From positions 124,001-188,000 of the forward strand of contig NZ_WUAF01000004.1 in NCBI RefSeq assembly GCF_009800965.1: a DNA stretch of 64,000 bases, given 5' to 3'. The position numbers and the translations under genes are program-made. The notes below the pieces were generated by a model that saw nothing but the letters and a program-made list of their open reading frames with translations, made no database searches and was not told the DNA's origin. The stretch is from Cognatazoarcus halotolerans (GTDB lineage: Bacteria; Pseudomonadota; Gammaproteobacteria; Burkholderiales; Rhodocyclaceae). This document shows positions 28,408 through 36,791 of this stretch, piece after piece (position 1 is the first letter of the stretch; each line of letters begins with the position of its first letter).

Positions 28408-28767
28408 TCAGGAACAGGATCCGCCGATACCGGCAAGACCCGGCGTACGGAAGCGGATCGCATCCTTGTGCTTGAGCCCGTTGTCGGCCAGCGACTTGTC
28501 CATTTCGGGCGCCCAGGGTTTGCCCGACTTGAGCCACTCGACCGCATTCCAGTCGATCTTCGCGAAATCAGGGTGGTAGCCGAACGCGCCGGGCAGGACC
28601 TGCTCGACGACCGCGCGGAACGGCATCGTCGGTGGGAACGGAAATGCAAACGGCGCGCAGAACATCAGATGGTCTTCCCATCCGACGTAAAGCAACTGGG
28701 CACCATGGAAGTTCTCGAGCCTGTCGGCGGGCTCGAAGTCGTACTCTTTTACGGCAGCAACAGCCAT
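28408..28767 (-). CDS. dmpO: Phenol hydroxylase P4 subunit (gamma-type)
   Basis: A 119-residue protein matching DmpO in length and in motifs YDFEPADRLENFHGAQLLYVGWEDHLMFCAPF (shown in parts: YDFEPADRLE, LLYVGWEDHL). It is a small structural subunit of the hydroxylase heterohexamer. AAAGGAG precedes the ATG at MAVAAV, so I start there although the frame is open upstream. Confidence 0.93.
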   Translation of the reverse strand: MAVAAVKEYDFEPADRLENFHGAQLLYVGWEDHLMFCAPFAFPFPPTMPFRAVVEQVLPGAFGYHPDFAKIDWNAVEWLKSGKPWAPEMDKSLADNGLKHKDAIRFRTPGLAGIGGSCS

Positions 28768-28929
28768 GTCTAGTCTCCTTTGGAGAGAGGACATGCGGCC
28801 TGAGGGCGAGGCGCAAGACCTCGCGCCAACTCAACCCGCACATCCCTGGATCTTTGTCGATTCAATCTGGATCGCACTGCGACCGGACAGCACCGGGTCC
28901 GCCACAAGCGCGAACCCCGGCCCTCCCAT

Positions 28930-30483
28930 TCACACGTTCTTCGTCGCCATGCCGCGCCATTCGTCGAAGTTCTTCTGATCTTCGGAGCCCTCGAAGTCGA
29001 GGTTGTCGCGGCCGGATTCGAGGTGGTAGTACTTGAGCACCGCTGCCAGCGGATCGAAGCCCTCCACGGTCGGATCCGTGCCTTCCGGGAAGCAGTTGCC
29101 CTGATAGATCTGATGCACCGGCAGCCACGACTGCACGTACTTCTCGGGCTCGTGCTCGAAGATCGCCTTGCAGTGATCCGAACAGAAGTGGTACTTGGAA
29201 TCCTTGTAATCGACCTCGCGATAGCAGGTCTTGGTGGGATCGCCGGGCTCGGTGAAGATCATCGGGACCTGGCAGGTCTGGCACAACATCGGCAAGGTCT
29301 TGTTGTAGAAACGATTGCCCTTTGCGGCCTGCTCGCGCCAGTACTCCATGCGGGGACGGTAGTACTTGTCGTAGCTGTTCGGGTACTTGGCCGACAGCCA
29401 TGCCATCTCGTCCTCGTCCGGCATCCAGGTATGGAAGTTCGCGGCTGCGGCGTAGTTGTAGAAGGTGCTCCAGGCCTGGTGCGACAGGTGGTCCTTCTCC
29501 AGGGCGATCTGCTCGGCGCACTTGGGCATGGTGATGCCGTAGCGGGCGAGATCCTTGAACAACGCACCACCGTTTTCCTCGAAATAGATCTCCCATGCTT
29601 CCTTCCAGCTCATCGTCCGCTTGGGCAGCATGTAGTCCATCATCATCGCCACGAGGGTCAGCACGCGGTAGCCGCGCCAGGTCCACTTGTCGATCCAGCG
29701 CTGCACGATCGGCAGGTTGTCCGGATCCTGTTCGAGGATGAACTTGATCACCTCGAGGCCCAGCGTCATGTGGCGGGCTTCATCGGACTGGGCCGAGAAG
29801 CCGAATGTCATGGTCCCCATGTCCCCGTTGTAGGCGGCACCGGAAACGAAGGGCACGAACAGCAGGTTGGTGAGTACGTACTCGAAGCTGAAACCGATCG
29901 ACACCATGAACTCGAACGGGCCCGCGGTAATCGCATCATCGAAGAAGCTCTTGGGCACCGACAGGAACCACACCCGGTCGTGGGCATGGTGGAAATCATG
30001 CATGCCGTTGTAGTACTTGTTGTAGTTGGCGACGGCGTGCACCTGGGTCTGTGCATGACGGATCTCGTCGAGCGACTGCATCAGGCAAGCAACACGCGGC
30101 CCCGGGCCAGGAAACTGGCGGCCGGCGTGAGCAAAGCCGCGGTGCGCAACGTACTCGAGCGGGCTGATGCCGCTCACGAACAGCTTGACGGTGTTGATGT
30201 AGCGCGCATCGGTGACGTTGAGATGGCCGTTGTTCTGGTTGAACGCGTCGAGAACGGCGTACAGCTTGCGCTCCTTCTCGGACTGGTATTTCCAGTAGGC
30301 ATCCATGGTCAGGCGGAACGGATCTTCCCACTTGTCCCAGTCGTGGATCTTGATGCCCTCATAGGTCATGTAGGGATAGATGTCTTCCATCTTCTGGTAA
30401 GACGGCACCCAGTCGAGACCTCGGGTCATGACCGCATAACGCTCTTTCAGCCCCAGTTTCTTCTTGGCAACTTGCATGTCCAT
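28930..30483 (-). CDS. dmpN: Phenol hydroxylase large (diiron) subunit
   Basis: A 517-residue alpha subunit of the soluble diiron monooxygenase family. Candidate iron ligands are Glu110, Glu140 and His143 (DEIRH), Glu201, Glu235 and His238 (DEARH), spaced as in toluene/phenol hydroxylases. A C-terminal Cys-rich patch (MLCQTCQVPMIF, HFCSDHCKAIF) is typical of phenol hydroxylases. It adds oxygen ortho to the hydroxyl of phenol to give catechol. GGAG lies eight bases before the ATG. Confidence 0.96.
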   Translation of the reverse strand: MDMQVAKKKLGLKERYAVMTRGLDWVPSYQKMEDIYPYMTYEGIKIHDWDKWEDPFRLTMDAYWKYQSEKERKLYAVLDAFNQNNGHLNVTDARYINTVKLFVSGISPLEYVAHRGFAHAGRQFPGPGPRVACLMQSLDEIRHAQTQVHAVANYNKYYNGMHDFHHAHDRVWFLSVPKSFFDDAITAGPFEFMVSIGFSFEYVLTNLLFVPFVSGAAYNGDMGTMTFGFSAQSDEARHMTLGLEVIKFILEQDPDNLPIVQRWIDKWTWRGYRVLTLVAMMMDYMLPKRTMSWKEAWEIYFEENGGALFKDLARYGITMPKCAEQIALEKDHLSHQAWSTFYNYAAAANFHTWMPDEDEMAWLSAKYPNSYDKYYRPRMEYWREQAAKGNRFYNKTLPMLCQTCQVPMIFTEPGDPTKTCYREVDYKDSKYHFCSDHCKAIFEHEPEKYVQSWLPVHQIYQGNCFPEGTDPTVEGFDPLAAVLKYYHLESGRDNLDFEGSEDQKNFDEWRGMATKNV

Positions 30484-30502
30484 GTCTTTGTCTCCTTGTC
30501 CT

Positions 30503-30772
30503 TCAGGCGTTCCAGTAGAGCGTCATCTCGTCGTCGGTCTGGTCGAGGTTGCCCGACATGGTGATCAGGTTGACCTGCAGCTCCTGCAGGTCGTAGGGGC
30601 GGCCAATCAGCTCCTCGACCGTCTCGCGGCGGATGACCAGTTTGCCTTCGGCATCGATCTTCACCATCGCGGGAGCCTCGTTCACGATCGCGGCCGGGTT
30701 GTCCTGCACGATCGCCTCGATGATCGGACGGGTGTCTTCGTTGGTTTGCAGCGCAATGAATACGGTTGACAT
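30503..30772 (-). CDS. dmpM: Phenol hydroxylase activator/coupling protein
   Basis: An 89-residue cofactor-free protein matching the MmoB/DmpM family: STVFIALQTNEDTRPIIEAI and a C-terminal MSGNLDQTDDEMTLYWNA. It binds the hydroxylase and promotes turnover. The start is placed at MSTVF because that is the family N-terminus. It ends 19 bases before dmpN. Confidence 0.94.
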   Translation of the reverse strand: MSTVFIALQTNEDTRPIIEAIVQDNPAAIVNEAPAMVKIDAEGKLVIRRETVEELIGRPYDLQELQVNLITMSGNLDQTDDEMTLYWNA

Positions 30773-30782
30773 CGAAATATCC

Positions 30783-31778
30783 TCAGAGGGGGACGCCGGC
30801 CTTGACCAGACGGGCATTGAACTGCTGGACGACTTCCGCAACCAGCTCGTCGGTGCGCTCGTTCAGGGCGATGCGTGCGACCGGCAGCAAGGTCGCCGCA
30901 GCGCGGTCTCGCCACTGGCTGACCCACTTGGCGAGGATTTCCTTGTTTTCAGCAGACTCGGCCGCAGCCGTCTTCATCGTCGCATCGGTCCACCGCTTGG
31001 TTTCGGCGAACCAGTCGGTCATGAACTGGGTGAGCATCGCGACCGGCGTACCCCCTTTGGCCGAGAGCACGTCATCGACGATCGTTTCGTAAACCAGCGG
31101 ATAGAGCAGGCCATCCAGCGCCACGTTCTGCGCCACGAACAATTCCACGGGGTCCTTGAGCACCATGCAGTCCTCGACATAGCGCCGCAGACCTTGCCAA
31201 GTGTCAGCCGTCATCCACGAGTCCTTGGCCTCGTCGAGAACGTCGACACCGCCCAGCAACAAACCAACCCGGGTCAGGTACTGCGCAATACCAAGCTGAT
31301 CCATCGCCTGGTAGATGCCCGGCTGCGAGAAAGCAGTGCCGTAGCTGTAGGCGCAAATGGACGCGTTGTTCATGTTCGAGCCCCACGCCACATGGCGCAG
31401 CGGCACCAGCAGTTCGAGCACCGTCGCGCGCACGTCGGCCGGCAGCGTCTCGGCCAAGCCGCGGTTCTCGACGAAATCGAAGTTGGCCTCGGCGGTATCC
31501 TGCTGTTTGGCGCGGGCCATCGTATAGGCGCCGTAGTAGAACTGGCGCGGATCCTTGAAGGCGTACCAGTCGGCCATCTTGATTGCCGTGCGCGACGCAT
31601 CATAGATCTCGTGATCCGGGTCCCAAGTGGGCCGGTAATGGAAATTGACCGTCTGCTGCATGTCCAGCGTCCCTTCCTGGTAGCGGGTCGCCGGCTTGTC
31701 CGCGCCGAGGCGGCGGGCAATGTTGTCAAAGGTATGACGCAACGGTTTGATGGTTACCGTACGCAAGTCAATGTGCAT
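30783..31778 (-). CDS. dmpL: Phenol hydroxylase beta subunit
   Basis: A 331-residue protein resembling the diiron subunit fold but without the EXXH pairs, as expected for the structural beta subunit. Recognisable stretches are TVNFHYRPTWDPDHEIYD and QFYYGAYTMARAKQQD. With DmpN and DmpO it forms the (alpha-beta-gamma)2 hydroxylase. It is ten bases upstream of dmpM. Confidence 0.95.
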   Translation of the reverse strand: MHIDLRTVTIKPLRHTFDNIARRLGADKPATRYQEGTLDMQQTVNFHYRPTWDPDHEIYDASRTAIKMADWYAFKDPRQFYYGAYTMARAKQQDTAEANFDFVENRGLAETLPADVRATVLELLVPLRHVAWGSNMNNASICAYSYGTAFSQPGIYQAMDQLGIAQYLTRVGLLLGGVDVLDEAKDSWMTADTWQGLRRYVEDCMVLKDPVELFVAQNVALDGLLYPLVYETIVDDVLSAKGGTPVAMLTQFMTDWFAETKRWTDATMKTAAAESAENKEILAKWVSQWRDRAAATLLPVARIALNERTDELVAEVVQQFNARLVKAGVPL

Positions 31779-31827
31779 CGATGTCCCCTCCTGTTATTGA
31801 TCTCACCGCTGCCGATCGGCGCGGCGT

Positions 31828-32085
31828 TCAACGAAATCTCTGCTGGGTGGCGTCATGGAGCTTCCAGTCCCAATCACTGTCGGTGGTGCCATGCGCCTCC
31901 GCCCGCACGAAAATCACCTTGTTCTCCCGGCAGAAGTCCTCATAGGCATCGGCCGGCAACAACATCTCAACGTAGAGATCGGGATCGGCCAGCGAAAACT
32001 CGAACTCCACCATTCCATCCGCCCGCCGCTCAACGAGCCGCACGTACTTCTTGCTGAGATCGGGCGCTTTCTCCTTCATTGCCAC
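31828..32085 (-). CDS. dmpK: Phenol hydroxylase assembly protein
   Basis: An 85-residue protein (KKYVRLVERRADGMVEFEFS, DCREN-like region YEDFCRENKVIFVRAE) matching DmpK/PoxA, needed in vivo for active hydroxylase, probably for iron loading. It is the first gene behind the sigma54 promoter, ~37 bases below the predicted start. Confidence 0.92.
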   Translation of the reverse strand: MAMKEKAPDLSKKYVRLVERRADGMVEFEFSLADPDLYVEMLLPADAYEDFCRENKVIFVRAEAHGTTDSDWDWKLHDATQQRFR

Positions 32086-32133
32086 GCATGTTCTCCAATT
32101 GATGAGCAGCAGGCCTGCCGACGTCTGGATACA

Positions 32134-32149
32134 CTCAAGCGTCGTGCCA
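32134..32149 (-). promoter_or_regulatory. Sigma54 (-24/-12) promoter of the phenol hydroxylase operon
   Basis: The minus strand reads TGGCACGACGCTTGAG against consensus TGGCACR-N4-TTGCW: the -24 half is perfect, and the -12 half has TTGA for TTGC. Upstream activator sites and a DmpR-type gene accompany it, which supports the assignment despite the -12 mismatch. Confidence 0.75.
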
Positions 32150-32190
32150 GTTTTCGTAAGGCTCTGTTTTTATAGAAGATGACGGACTTA

Positions 32191-32198
32191 TCTCGAGA
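32191..32198. promoter_or_regulatory. TCTCGAGA palindrome, copy 3
   Basis: It lies between the sigma54 promoter and its activator sites, ~42 bp upstream of the -24 element, where DNA bending or a repressor would affect looping. Flanks read TTATCTCGAGAATTC. Confidence 0.5.
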
Positions 32199-32227
32199 AT
32201 TCAGCTTCCAACAGCGGGTCTTATCAC

Positions 32228-32243
32228 TTCATCATTTGATCAA
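32228..32243. promoter_or_regulatory. DmpR-type upstream activator site, proximal
   Basis: TTCATCATTTGATCAA differs at one base from the TTGATC-N4-GATCAA form of DmpR/XylR-type sites. Its centre is ~112 bp upstream of the predicted start of the dmpK transcript. Confidence 0.72.
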
Positions 32244-32256
32244 ATCAATAAACCAT

Positions 32257-32272
32257 TTGATCAAATGATCAA
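32257..32272. promoter_or_regulatory. DmpR-type upstream activator site, distal
   Basis: TTGATCAAATGATCAA is a perfect TTGATC-N4-GATCAA palindrome, centred 29 bp from the proximal site, the spacing expected for co-operative activator binding. Confidence 0.78.
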
Positions 32273-32314
32273 GATGGTTTATTACGACGCAACAATGACT
32301 TACGGAAGGAAATC

Positions 32315-32341
32315 AAAAAAATGGCCCGCCGAAGCGGGCCA
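32315..32341 (-). terminator. Terminator downstream of dmpQ
   Basis: An 8-bp stem TGGCCCGC/GCGGGCCA (32322-32329 and 32334-32341) followed on the minus strand by seven U residues (32321-32315). It isolates dmpQ transcription from the phenol hydroxylase promoter region. Confidence 0.85.
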
Positions 32342-32425
32342 TGAACAAGCGCCGCAAAGGCGCCATGGGGAGAGTCTCTCGTCAGCGAAACCGTGACGGG
32401 CCGCACGCATACCGTGGTGACGAAG

Positions 32426-32800
32426 TCAGTCACGGACCTCACGTTTTCCGTCGTCCGACCCGTCTTTAGTCGCGCCCGGGCGGGTGCAAGGCGTGCCCGC
32501 GGTCAGCGCCCTGCCCATACAACCCAGGACCTCGACCGTCAGATCGCTTGCCGGAAACAGCTTGCACGCGAGCACGGTTCCCGCGCGCTCTTCTTCGGCG
32601 CTCACACAGGCGCGACTCATTCGCGTCGTTCTGTAGTGCCCCTCGCTGACATTTATCTTGCAGACGCCGCAACCACCTCCGCGGCAACCGACGGGAATTC
32701 CCTTGCGACCAAAAACCTCCATCGCGCGCAGAACGCTCTGCCCTTCAAGGCAGACGAAGCTTTCCCCGGTGTTTTGAATGTATATGGTGAACTTTTCCAC
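32426..32800 (-). CDS. dmpQ: Chloroplast-type 2Fe-2S ferredoxin (XylT/DmpQ-like)
   Basis: A ~124-residue ferredoxin with Cys39, Cys44, Cys47 and Cys79 (PVGCRGGGCGVCKI; VLACKLF). The family re-reduces the iron of catechol 2,3-dioxygenase after oxidative inactivation. I choose a GTG start because AGGAG is five bases upstream and the N-terminus then matches XylT length; ATG codons at 32818/32815 are alternatives. In classical clusters dmpQ lies between dmpP and dmpB; here it is a separate unit with its own terminator. Confidence 0.88.
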   Translation of the reverse strand: MEKFTIYIQNTGESFVCLEGQSVLRAMEVFGRKGIPVGCRGGGCGVCKINVSEGHYRTTRMSRACVSAEEERAGTVLACKLFPASDLTVEVLGCMGRALTAGTPCTRPGATKDGSDDGKREVRD

Positions 32801-32877
32801 CCTGTCTCCTCGCATCATCGCCACGCCACCGTGCGCAGCCCCAACCTGCGCCGAATGACGAATGGCGTTCTTTATAA

Positions 32878-32885
32878 TCTCGAGA
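32878..32885. promoter_or_regulatory. TCTCGAGA palindrome, copy 4
   Basis: In the dmpQ/dmpR divergent region, ~78 bp ahead of dmpQ. It overlaps the last base of TATAAT (32873-32878), a perfect -10 reading towards dmpR, though no good -35 is seen. The minus strand again reads AAATCTCGAGA. Confidence 0.55.
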
Positions 32886-33089
32886 TTTGATAGCATAGTC
32901 TGAAAAAAATCGACTGAGAACCCCCGGTCAGGCAGCTTGCCGCTTCAACGCTGGACAAATGGTCGCGGCGCGGCGGACATTGACGGATCATTGGACCAGC
33001 AGCAGGTCCGGCGGGGGTCATGCGGGAGGGCGCATATCTGCGACGCAAGAGCGCGGAGCGCCACGCTCCCCGTAACGAACGACATCGCC

Positions 33090-33097
33090 TCTCGAGA
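33090..33097. promoter_or_regulatory. TCTCGAGA palindrome, copy 5
   Basis: Inside the 14-bp perfect palindrome GCCTCTCGAGAGGC, ~19 bases upstream of the dmpR GTG. Flanks are GC-rich, unlike copies 1-4, so this one could be chance or an mRNA leader hairpin. Confidence 0.35.
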
Positions 33098-33115
33098 GGC
33101 CGAGCAGGAGGAGAC

Positions 33116-34786
33116 GTGGCGGACATCAAGTACCCGGAGAACAATGACCTTCGGAGCCTGATCCGATTCTCATCGGATGACGGCCTTATCTGGCTCGACC
33201 AGAACCGGATGGTGCTCATGCATGCGGCTGCTCTGGGCGAACTCCGCAAGGAGCTAATCGAATCCATCGGTCACGAGCAGGCAAGGCGCATCCTCACCCG
33301 CGCGGGGTACGCGGCGGGCGTCCGGGACGCCGAGATCGCGCGCAAGGTGCGTGGCGAACGCAGTGCAATCGACGCCTTCGTGGTCGGCCCGCAACTCCAC
33401 ATGCTCGAAGGAAGCGTCAACGTTGAACCGGTTCGCCTCGAGATGGACGTCAAGACCGGTCATTTCGACGGTGAGTTCATATGGCGCAATTCCTGGGAAG
33501 CCGACGTTCACCTCCAGGAATTCGGCCACGCACGAGATCCGGTCTGCTGGATGCAGATCGGCTTCGCATCCGGTTACACGTCCGCGTTCATGGGGCGTTT
33601 CATCCTTTTCAAGGAAACCGAGTGCAGCGCAACCGGCACCAACAACTGCCGTATCGTCGGCAAACCGGTAGAAGACTGGCCCGATGCCGATGAATACCTC
33701 CCCTACTACCAGGAGGATTCGATCGTCGGGCGCATGCTCGAACTTCGCGAGCAGGTCGATACCCTTCGCTCGACGATCTGCGAACGCAAACGATCGCCCA
33801 GCCTGATCGGCGCTTCCACCGGCTTTCAGACCGCGTTCAGCCTCATCAGCAAGGCCGCCGGAACCAACGTCACCGTGCTGCTGCTAGGGCAGACCGGCGT
33901 CGGCAAGGAGCGCTTCGCCCGCACGCTGCACGAAATGAGCCCGCGCGCCGAAGCACCTTTCGTGGCGGTCAATTGCGCGGCCCTTCCGCATGATCTCATC
34001 GAGTCGGAGCTCTTCGGCGTCGAAAAAGGCGCGTTCACCGGTGCCCACGCCTCGCGGATGGGTAAGTTCGAGCGTGCCGACGGCGGCACGCTCTTCCTCG
34101 ACGAGATCGGCGAACTGCCGCTTGCAGCACAGGCAAAACTACTCCGCGTCCTGCAGGAGGGCGAAATCGAACGGCTCGGTGACGAGCGGGTGCGCAAGGT
34201 CAACGTCCGCCTGGTCGCCGCCACCAACGTCGACCTGCAGGACGCGGTCAAGCACGGGCGTTTCCGCAGCGATCTCTACTACCGGTTGAACGTATATCCG
34301 GTCACGATCCCCTCACTCCGCGAAAGGACGTCCGACATTCCGCTGCTGGTCGAGGCGATGGTGGCGCGCTTCTGCGCGATGCACGAGAAGAAGCTGCTCG
34401 GCGTCACCGACAAGGCGATGCGCATGCTCAAGGCCTACAGCTGGCCCGGAAACATCCGCGAGCTCGAGAACATCATTGAACGTGGCGTAATTCTCACGCC
34501 TCAGCATGACTGGATCCAGGCGGAACACCTTTTCGTCGATGGCAGCGTGGAGGAAAACAGGCCCGATGGCATCAGCGAAGCCGGCACGCTGGAAGCCGAC
34601 GGGCCTGCGCCCCTTGGCGCACGCGCGCTGTGCGAATCCATTCTCGAAAGCGCCGGGTCACTCGATCAGGTGGAGCGTCTGTTACTGGAATACGCGGTGG
34701 AGCGCTCCGCGGGCAACCTGTCTGGCGCCGCCCGCCTGCTCGGCATCACCCGTCCGCAGCTGTCCTACAGACTGAAAAAGACCTGA
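33116..34786 (+). CDS. dmpR: DmpR/PoxR-type sigma54-dependent phenol sensor-activator
   Basis: A 556-residue regulator with the three-domain layout of DmpR. The phenol-binding V4R sensor (~1-210) includes VNVEPVRLEMDVK and DPVCWMQIGFASGYTSAFMG. The AAA+ domain (~235-470) has Walker A LLGQTGVGKE, sigma54-contact ELFGVEKGAFTGA and Walker B GGTLFLDEIGEL. A Fis-type HTH ends it (NLSGAARLLGITRPQLSYRL). GTG is chosen because GGAGGA is three to eight bases upstream and the length then matches DmpR. Target sites are at 32228-32272. Confidence 0.94.
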   Translation: MADIKYPENNDLRSLIRFSSDDGLIWLDQNRMVLMHAAALGELRKELIESIGHEQARRILTRAGYAAGVRDAEIARKVRGERSAIDAFVVGPQLHMLEGSVNVEPVRLEMDVKTGHFDGEFIWRNSWEADVHLQEFGHARDPVCWMQIGFASGYTSAFMGRFILFKETECSATGTNNCRIVGKPVEDWPDADEYLPYYQEDSIVGRMLELREQVDTLRSTICERKRSPSLIGASTGFQTAFSLISKAAGTNVTVLLLGQTGVGKERFARTLHEMSPRAEAPFVAVNCAALPHDLIESELFGVEKGAFTGAHASRMGKFERADGGTLFLDEIGELPLAAQAKLLRVLQEGEIERLGDERVRKVNVRLVAATNVDLQDAVKHGRFRSDLYYRLNVYPVTIPSLRERTSDIPLLVEAMVARFCAMHEKKLLGVTDKAMRMLKAYSWPGNIRELENIIERGVILTPQHDWIQAEHLFVDGSVEENRPDGISEAGTLEADGPAPLGARALCESILESAGSLDQVERLLLEYAVERSAGNLSGAARLLGITRPQLSYRLKKT

Positions 34787-34795
34787 GCACGCGAT

Positions 34796-35566
34796 TCAGC
34801 CCAGAACCCGCCCGACAAATCCCTGAACCGCGTCGATCACGGCATCGGGCTGGTCCTTGTGGGGCGAATGCCGGCAGTCGGCAAGCTTGCACAGTTCCAC
34901 GTCCGGCGCACCGCTCGCGATGAGTTCGATCTGTGCCATCGTCGCGTACTCGTCGTCCTCACCCTGTATCGCCAGTACCGGGCAACGAATCTCCGGCAGT
35001 ACTTCTTCAATGTTCCAGTCTCGAAACGCGGGACTGAGCCAGATATCCGTCCAGGCCCTGAACACCACATCGGGGCTGAGATGATAGCGCCCGAGCTTGC
35101 CGGCCATGTCGCTGCGCTGGTACTGCGCCTTGGTTTCCCTCACGCCCACCACGGTCACGTCCTCGACCAGAACATGTGGCGCCATCGCCACGACCGCAAC
35201 CGGATCCAGATCAGTCAGCGCCGCACTCAACAGCGCGATCGACCCACCGTCGGAGTGGCCGAAGAGGATCGACTTCCCGACCCCGAGTTCCCGAAGCAAC
35301 GCCGGCAGTTCGCGCACGGCTTCGAGGTGCAGGTAATCCGGTTTGCGAGGCGCACGAAACGGCCCGCTTCCTCCATAACCGATCCGCGAATACACCAGCG
35401 CGGCACAACCCGTCGCATCGGCTACCCGCTGCGGGAAATCGCGCCACATGGCAACGCAGCCCAGGCCTTCATGCAGGAACACCATCGTCGGCGCGTCCTC
35501 TATAGGATGCGCTGAAACCAGTCGGGAATACTCCACATCGACCCCATTCACACTGACCTTTTTCAT
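34796..35566 (-). CDS. Alpha/beta hydrolase
   Basis: A 256-residue hydrolase. Oxyanion region FLHEGLGCVAMW, nucleophile Ser in ILFGHSDGGSIAL, acid in AIQGEDDEYATM and His in LADCRHSPHKDQP form a complete triad. It is convergent with dmpR, ten bases away. It resembles carboxyl-ester or ring-fission-product hydrolases; the substrate cannot be assigned. Confidence 0.8.
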   Translation of the reverse strand: MKKVSVNGVDVEYSRLVSAHPIEDAPTMVFLHEGLGCVAMWRDFPQRVADATGCAALVYSRIGYGGSGPFRAPRKPDYLHLEAVRELPALLRELGVGKSILFGHSDGGSIALLSAALTDLDPVAVVAMAPHVLVEDVTVVGVRETKAQYQRSDMAGKLGRYHLSPDVVFRAWTDIWLSPAFRDWNIEEVLPEIRCPVLAIQGEDDEYATMAQIELIASGAPDVELCKLADCRHSPHKDQPDAVIDAVQGFVGRVLG

Positions 35567-35731
35567 CCCCGCTCATCTCCCTGCCATTCGATTCTGCGGC
35601 GGATCGTGCGACCACCGCGGCGGGCAGATCTTACCGGCTCGGGCCCGCCGACGCAGCATGGCAAAACCGCGGGTGCCATCCCGACGGTCACGATGACGCA
35701 GCCGGGCATGATCGTCGCGTTGAAATAAAAC

Positions 35732-35760
35732 TTGACTCCAAGCCATTCGGCTACTATAGT
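35732..35760 (+). promoter_or_regulatory. Sigma70 promoter of the initiator tRNA gene
   Basis: -35 TTGACT (35732-35737), 17-bp spacer, -10 TATAGT (35755-35760). The start would be ~7 bases ahead of the mature tRNA 5' end. Confidence 0.75.
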
Positions 35761-35774
35761 TTTGCTTCTCCAGA

Positions 35775-35851
<77 letters not shown>

Positions 35852-35860
35852 GTACTCAAG

Positions 35861-35900
35861 CATTAAGGCCAGTTCTTCGGAACTGGCCTTAATGCTTTTT
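35861..35900 (+). terminator. Strong terminator after the tRNA gene
   Basis: A perfect 15-bp stem with a TTCG tetraloop (35861-35894) followed by CTTTTT. This is an unusually long and stable hairpin, 9 bases beyond the tRNA. Confidence 0.93.
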
Positions 35901-36733
35901 AGCGGCCTGTTGCCGCTATGTAGCCAAATTCACGCGATTCAGGGCTCCGCCCCCCCCCCTGGGCAAGCGCTTTTGCCCATCCCGCCCACCACGCCCCCCC
36001 AAACCACTTACTCGACAGCACGGGACCTGTGCTTCAGTTCGTGACTCTGGCCATCTGCCAACCTTTTCCACACCCTTGTCCCGACACCGCCCCGAGAAGC
36101 CACCCCGCCACCTCTCGCAGAATTCTTTGCTTCATCCACCCGGCGGCTTGGCGGCTTGGCGGCTTGGCGGCTTGCTTGGCATCAGGTGAATTCATCCGAT
36201 GCCAAGCGGCGGACTCACCCGGGCCCAAATAGCACGAAACGTTATGCGGCCGCCGCTCATTACGGTCTGCGCGCCAAGTCCAGCGGGCGCAGACCCTTCA
36301 AGCGTACCTCGCAATGCGCCCAGTGAAGACAAGTCAACGCGGCATCACCGCCAAGCACGCGTCCATTTCACCTTAGAGCACTCCCGCAACCGCCCCGTTG
36401 ATCACAACAAGCGAAACATCAATCTCGCCTGAGCGCATGGCTCAGCCTCCCCATCGAATCGAAGGTCAATCTGCACAACCAACCCACCACCACGATCACC
36501 TTCGCCTTCAAACCCTCCAAGGCATTTTCGATCTTTTCAGCACAACCAATACATGCTCACGTCCATTACGACGGACACACCCCCGCGAGCACGCCGGCCA
36601 GTCCACCGCAAAGCTCGCATCGCGTCTCGTGACCGAATGGCTCGAAGCAAATCAACCGCCGCGGGACCCCGCTGAACGCCAAACGATGCGGGCCCCATCT
36701 CCTTAGCAGGCGCGACTTCAGCATTGACAAATA
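35901..36733. other. Island left border, mostly non-coding
   Basis: About 830 bases with no convincing gene. It contains long C tracts near 35948 and 35994, an octamer tandem repeat at 36143-36176 and an inverted repeat with 9-bp arms GGTCTGCGC/GCGCAGACC (36264-36295). Composition is unlike the flanking catabolic genes, consistent with insertion debris. No tRNA 3'-end duplication was found here. Confidence 0.5.
36143..36176. repeat. Short tandem repeat, unit GGCTTGGC
   Basis: Four consecutive copies of an 8-bp GGCTTGGC-type unit in a non-coding region. The copy number could vary by slippage. Confidence 0.75.
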
Positions 36734-36755
36734 TGGGACATTTTTGGGACCATCC
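36734..36755 (+). repeat. TGGGAC direct-repeat element, left copy
   Basis: TGGGAC-N5-TGGGACCA with AT-rich flanks, ~40 bases ahead of the recombinase-like gene. The ~57 bases from here towards the gene align with the right copy at 59348 (shared TGGGACA, TGGGACCAT, ATGAAAC). This could be a binding site for the recombinase-like protein or a shared promoter region. Confidence 0.6.
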
Positions 36756-36791
36756 CAGTCACGCGATCTGACATATGAAACACCCTCCTCC

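Noticed and set aside
32808-32835. Possible sigma54 promoter ahead of dmpQ (TGGCGTG followed by TGC)
   Set aside because: The spacing between the GG and GC elements is wrong for a -24/-12 promoter.
36225-36295. AACGTTATGC followed by an inverted repeat, resembling an integron attC site
   Set aside because: The core does not fit GTTRRRY and the partner RYYYAAC is missing; no integrase of the integron type is near.
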